Below are positions 5,864 through 8,274 of a stretch of DNA of 8,274 nucleotides, one piece after another. This DNA is from Defluviitaleaceae bacterium (GTDB taxonomy: Bacteria > Bacillota > Clostridia > Lachnospirales > WQUN01): contig WRDG01000090.1 in the NCBI GenBank assembly GCA_009783525.1, positions 1-8,274 on the forward strand. The letters are read 5' to 3'. Within the stretch, counting starts at the first letter, position 1. Each line of letters begins with the position of its first letter. Made by a program: the position numbers and the translations under genes. The notes under the pieces are model-generated. The model was not told the DNA's origin and did no database searches. It worked only from the letters and a program-made list of their open reading frames with translations.

Positions 5864-7771
5864 ATGCTTTTAACCTGTGCGCAGGCATTGGTAAAATTTT
5901 TGGATAATCAATATGTGGAGTTCGACGGCGCCGAAATTAAATTTGTCAAAGGCGTGTTCGCTCTGTTCGGGCACGGCAATGTTTTGGGAATAGGCCAGGC
6001 GCTTCAGCAAAATCCGGGCAGTTTAACCGTGATACCTGGTAAAAACGAACAGGGGATGGCTCACGCGGCAATCGCGTTCGCGAAACAGAAGCTCCGCAAG
6101 CAAATTTTCGCCTGCACATCTTCGGTGGGGCCCGGCGCAGCAAATATGGTCGCGGCCGCCGCAACCGCTACCGCAAACAATATTCCGGTGCTGTTTTTGC
6201 CCGGCGACGTTTACGCCACGCGCCAGCCCGACCCGGTGCTGCAGCAAATCGAACAGACTGGAAACCTGCATTTAAGCACAAACGACGCATTCAGGCCGGT
6301 AAGCAAATATTTCGACCGCATAGACCGTCCCGAACAGCTCATGAGCGCCATGATTTCCGCGATGCGTGTTTTGACATGCACTTTCGATACGGGCGCGGTG
6401 ACCATCGCGCTGCCGCAGGACGTCCAAGCGGAAAGCTTCGAATACCCCGAAATATTTTTTGCGAAACGCATCCACCGCATAGAACGCACGCCGCCTACCG
6501 AGGCGATGGTGCGCGAGGCCGCGCGGGTGGTTCTTCGCGCAAAAAAACCTATGCTTATTTGCGGAGGCGGCGTCAGATATTCCGAAGCGTGGGACGCTTT
6601 TAGAGAATTTGCCGAACAAAATGACATACCCTTCGGCGAAACCCAGGCCGGCAAGAGCGCAGTCGTTTCGGATCATCCGCTCAACATGGGCGGCGTGGGA
6701 GTGACGGGCGGCATGGCGGCAAACGCGATCGCAAAAGAGGCCGACCTCGTTATAGGCGTCGGCACGCGCTTCACGGACTTTACGACGGCGTCCAAGTCGC
6801 TTTTTGCGAACCCGGCCGTGCGGTTCATTAACATAAACACTTCGGCGTTCCACGCGGGCAAACTCGACGGCATTAAAATAGTCGCGGATGCCAAGACAGG
6901 ACTGACGGAACTTTCCGCGATGCTAAAGAATGCGGGATACCGTTCGTCGTACGCGAACGAATACAGGGACGCGAAAAAAAAATGGGAAAAAGAAATTGCG
7001 CGGCTGTTTGCCGCGGAATACGGCGAAAAAAATTATACGCCTGAGGTTTCGGGGCATATTGACGACGCGCTTCCTGATTATGTCAGGTCGCTCGGTTCAA
7101 GCCTGACGCAAACGGCGGTACTCGGCGCGATACAAAACTGCATAGACGAAGATTCGGTTGTGGTTGGGTCGTCCGGGAGCTTGCCCGGATGCATGCAGCG
7201 CATCTGGCTGCAAAAACGGATCAACACATACAATATGGAGTACGGTTATTCGTGCATGGGTTACGAGATATGCGGCGCGATGGGGGCGAAGCTTGCCTGT
7301 CCGGACGCGGAAGTTTATGCGATGACCGGCGACGGCAGTTTTTTAATGCTTCATTCGGAATTGATAACATGCCTTCAGATGGGAATAAAAATTAACATAT
7401 TGTTGTTTGACAACGCGGGCTTCGGCTGCATAAACAATTTGCAAATGGCAAGCGGAATGGGCAGCTTCGGTTCGGAGTTCCGTTACAACGGAACCGGAGA
7501 AGTAATGGCGATCGATTATAAAAAAGTGGCGGAAGGCTACGGAGCGGCGGCATACCGCGTCACGACGCTTGACGGGCTCGCGGACGCGCTGCTCGACGCA
7601 AAAAAGCAAAAAAAATCGACGCTGATCGACATCAAAGTGCTTCCCAAAACAATGACGGCGGGTTACGGAGCGTGGTGGAACACGGGGGTAGCCTCCGTAG
7701 CAGACAATGAAGCCGGAAGGCTTGCTTATAAAGAAAAAATCGATAATTTATTTCGCGCAAAAAAATATTAA
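5864..7771 (+). CDS. iolD: 3D-(3,5/4)-trihydroxycyclohexane-1,2-dione hydrolase IolD (ThDP-dependent)
   Basis: The 635-residue protein has the normal IolD length and the three-domain layout of ThDP enzymes related to acetolactate synthase. The N-terminal pyrimidine-binding domain carries PGKNEQGMAHA with the expected catalytic E62, then TSSVGPGAANM. The central domain includes LICGGGVRYSEA and a GVGTRFTDF stretch. The C-terminal diphosphate domain has the ThDP motif starting GDG (489-491) and ending at N517 (DNAGFGCINNLQ). IolD-specific features include EYGYSCMGYEICGAMG and the tail TAGYGAWWNTGVA. The enzyme opens the ring of the inositol-derived dione to 5-deoxy-glucuronate, feeding IolB encoded just upstream. 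The start is set by a good Shine-Dalgarno. It follows iolB by 64 bases and precedes iolA by 100 bases. An A9 run sits near 6976 but the frame stays intact. Confidence 0.96.
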   Translation: MLLTCAQALVKFLDNQYVEFDGAEIKFVKGVFALFGHGNVLGIGQALQQNPGSLTVIPGKNEQGMAHAAIAFAKQKLRKQIFACTSSVGPGAANMVAAAATATANNIPVLFLPGDVYATRQPDPVLQQIEQTGNLHLSTNDAFRPVSKYFDRIDRPEQLMSAMISAMRVLTCTFDTGAVTIALPQDVQAESFEYPEIFFAKRIHRIERTPPTEAMVREAARVVLRAKKPMLICGGGVRYSEAWDAFREFAEQNDIPFGETQAGKSAVVSDHPLNMGGVGVTGGMAANAIAKEADLVIGVGTRFTDFTTASKSLFANPAVRFININTSAFHAGKLDGIKIVADAKTGLTELSAMLKNAGYRSSYANEYRDAKKKWEKEIARLFAAEYGEKNYTPEVSGHIDDALPDYVRSLGSSLTQTAVLGAIQNCIDEDSVVVGSSGSLPGCMQRIWLQKRINTYNMEYGYSCMGYEICGAMGAKLACPDAEVYAMTGDGSFLMLHSELITCLQMGIKINILLFDNAGFGCINNLQMASGMGSFGSEFRYNGTGEVMAIDYKKVAEGYGAAAYRVTTLDGLADALLDAKKQKKSTLIDIKVLPKTMTAGYGAWWNTGVASVADNEAGRLAYKEKIDNLFRAKKY

Positions 7772-7792
7772 GCGGGTGTTGTTAAAATAAAG

Positions 7793-7810
7793 AAAGGCTT
7801 GGGCTTTTTT
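7793..7810 (+). terminator. Weak hairpin with T-run after iolD
   Basis: AAAGGC (7793-7798) and GCTTTT (7803-7808) can pair with one G-U wobble around a TTGG loop, with T's continuing to 7810. The stem is short and largely A-U, so at most it would attenuate transcription between iolD and iolA. Confidence 0.25.
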
Positions 7811-7852
7811 GCGCCGGTAAAATTTATGCAAAAATTTATTTTACCGTTGCGC
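7811..7852. repeat. Inverted repeat in the iolD-iolA gap
   Basis: CGGTAAAAT (7815-7823) and ATTTTACCG (7838-7846) are perfect nine-base arms around a 14-base centre. Outer GCGC blocks (7811-7814 and 7849-7852) extend the pairing with a two-T bulge on the right. The same interval holds a direct repeat: AAAATTTAT occurs at 7819-7827 and again at 7831-7839, 12 bases apart. No T-run follows, so it is not a terminator. It may be an operator, or an mRNA hairpin ending about 20 bases before the iolA ATG. Confidence 0.55.
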
Positions 7853-7871
7853 GGCCCGGACGGCGCACAAA

Positions 7872-8274
7872 ATGAAGGAGCTCGAATTTTTAGCGGACGG
7901 CAAATGGCACAGGTCTCAAACAAAAAAATTTATGGATGTTTTCAATCCGAGCACGGGCGAAGTAATCGCCCGCGCGCCGTGCTGCACGCCTGACGAAATA
8001 GCGGTGGCGGTATCGTCCGCGCGCAAAGCGTTTGCGCCGTGGGCGGACACGCCGGTTATCAAACGCGTGCAAGTTTTATATAAGCTGCGCGAATTGCTAA
8101 TAGAAAATGAACGTCGGCTCGCTGTGCTGGTCGCCACCGAAAACGGCAAGTCGCTCGCCGACGCGGAGGGCGATGTCTTAAAGGCAAGGGAGGCGACCGA
8201 GGTCGCGTTAAACGCTCCGTCGCTCCTCATGGGACAGAGTATGCGCGACGCGTCAGCCGGCGTCGATACGGTCA
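7872..8274 (+). CDS. iolA: CoA-acylating (methyl)malonate semialdehyde dehydrogenase IolA/MmsA, N-terminal part
   Basis: The frame is open from ATG 7872 to the window edge, giving 134 residues of a protein normally about 485 long. It begins MKELEFLADGKWHRSQ and continues VFNPSTGEVIARAP (23-36), the standard N-terminus of aldehyde dehydrogenases. The later blocks VATENGKSLADAEGDVLKAR and GVDTV are typical of MmsA/IolA rather than other family members. IolA oxidises malonate semialdehyde, the end product of inositol breakdown, to acetyl-CoA with CoA and NAD; the catalytic Cys lies beyond the window. No Shine-Dalgarno precedes the ATG; an AAGGAG instead falls just inside the gene (7875-7880 region) with no usable in-frame start right after it. 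The next in-frame ATG (7932) would remove a conserved segment, so 7872 is preferred. Family is firm; substrate preference is inferred from the operon. Confidence 0.9.
   Translation, partial: MKELEFLADGKWHRSQTKKFMDVFNPSTGEVIARAPCCTPDEIAVAVSSARKAFAPWADTPVIKRVQVLYKLRELLIENERRLAVLVATENGKSLADAEGDVLKAREATEVALNAPSLLMGQSMRDASAGVDTV

Noticed and set aside
1..8274. CRISPR array, tRNA, rRNA, transposase or phage genes
   Set aside because: No regularly spaced repeats, no tRNA-like cloverleaf and no mobile-element protein motifs were seen on either strand.

Overview
The window holds a carbohydrate catabolic region from a bacterium with compact, operon-organised genes. Most genes are preceded by purine-rich Shine-Dalgarno sequences. 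Base composition is moderate, with many A/T homopolymer runs. Gene content (inositol catabolism, a DUF4838 glycosidase-like protein, a ThuA-family protein, a DUF1848 radical-SAM-like protein) suits an anaerobic polysaccharide-degrading heterotroph such as a clostridial, spirochaetal or lentisphaeral lineage. No marker gene lets me choose between these.

Left part (1-2114, + strand): the 3' end of a ThuA-family gene, then a complete 580-residue DUF4838 protein with no signal peptide. A strong hairpin with T-runs on both sides (2149-2190) ends this unit and can also serve the converging gene from the right. The rest of the 193-base gap to 2308 is AT-rich and shows nothing else clear.

Middle (2308-3304): one minus-strand DUF1848 gene, then a 133-base divergent intergenic region. 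That region carries plausible back-to-back promoters whose -35 boxes touch, and a perfect 12-base palindrome between the rightward -10 box and the Shine-Dalgarno sequence, which is a good operator candidate.

Right part (3305-8274, + strand): a five-gene run that looks like a myo-inositol operon. In order: a HpcH/HpaI-family class II pyruvate aldolase, an IolE-like TIM-barrel protein (inosose dehydratase), IolB (5-deoxy-glucuronate isomerase), IolD (ThDP-dependent trihydroxycyclohexanedione hydrolase), and the first 134 residues of IolA/MmsA (CoA-acylating malonate/methylmalonate semialdehyde dehydrogenase), which runs off the window. Together IolE, IolD and IolB take scyllo-inosose to 2-deoxy-5-keto-gluconate, and IolA finishes the pathway at acetyl-CoA. 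IolG (first dehydrogenase), IolC (kinase), IolJ (aldolase), a regulator and a transporter are not in the window.

The least expected feature is the pyruvate-type aldolase leading the operon. Its chemistry does not match the IolJ step, so it probably serves a second substrate. With the nearby glucuronidase-like DUF4838 protein and ThuA, one reading is that the locus handles an inositol glycoside rather than free inositol alone. This is inference only.
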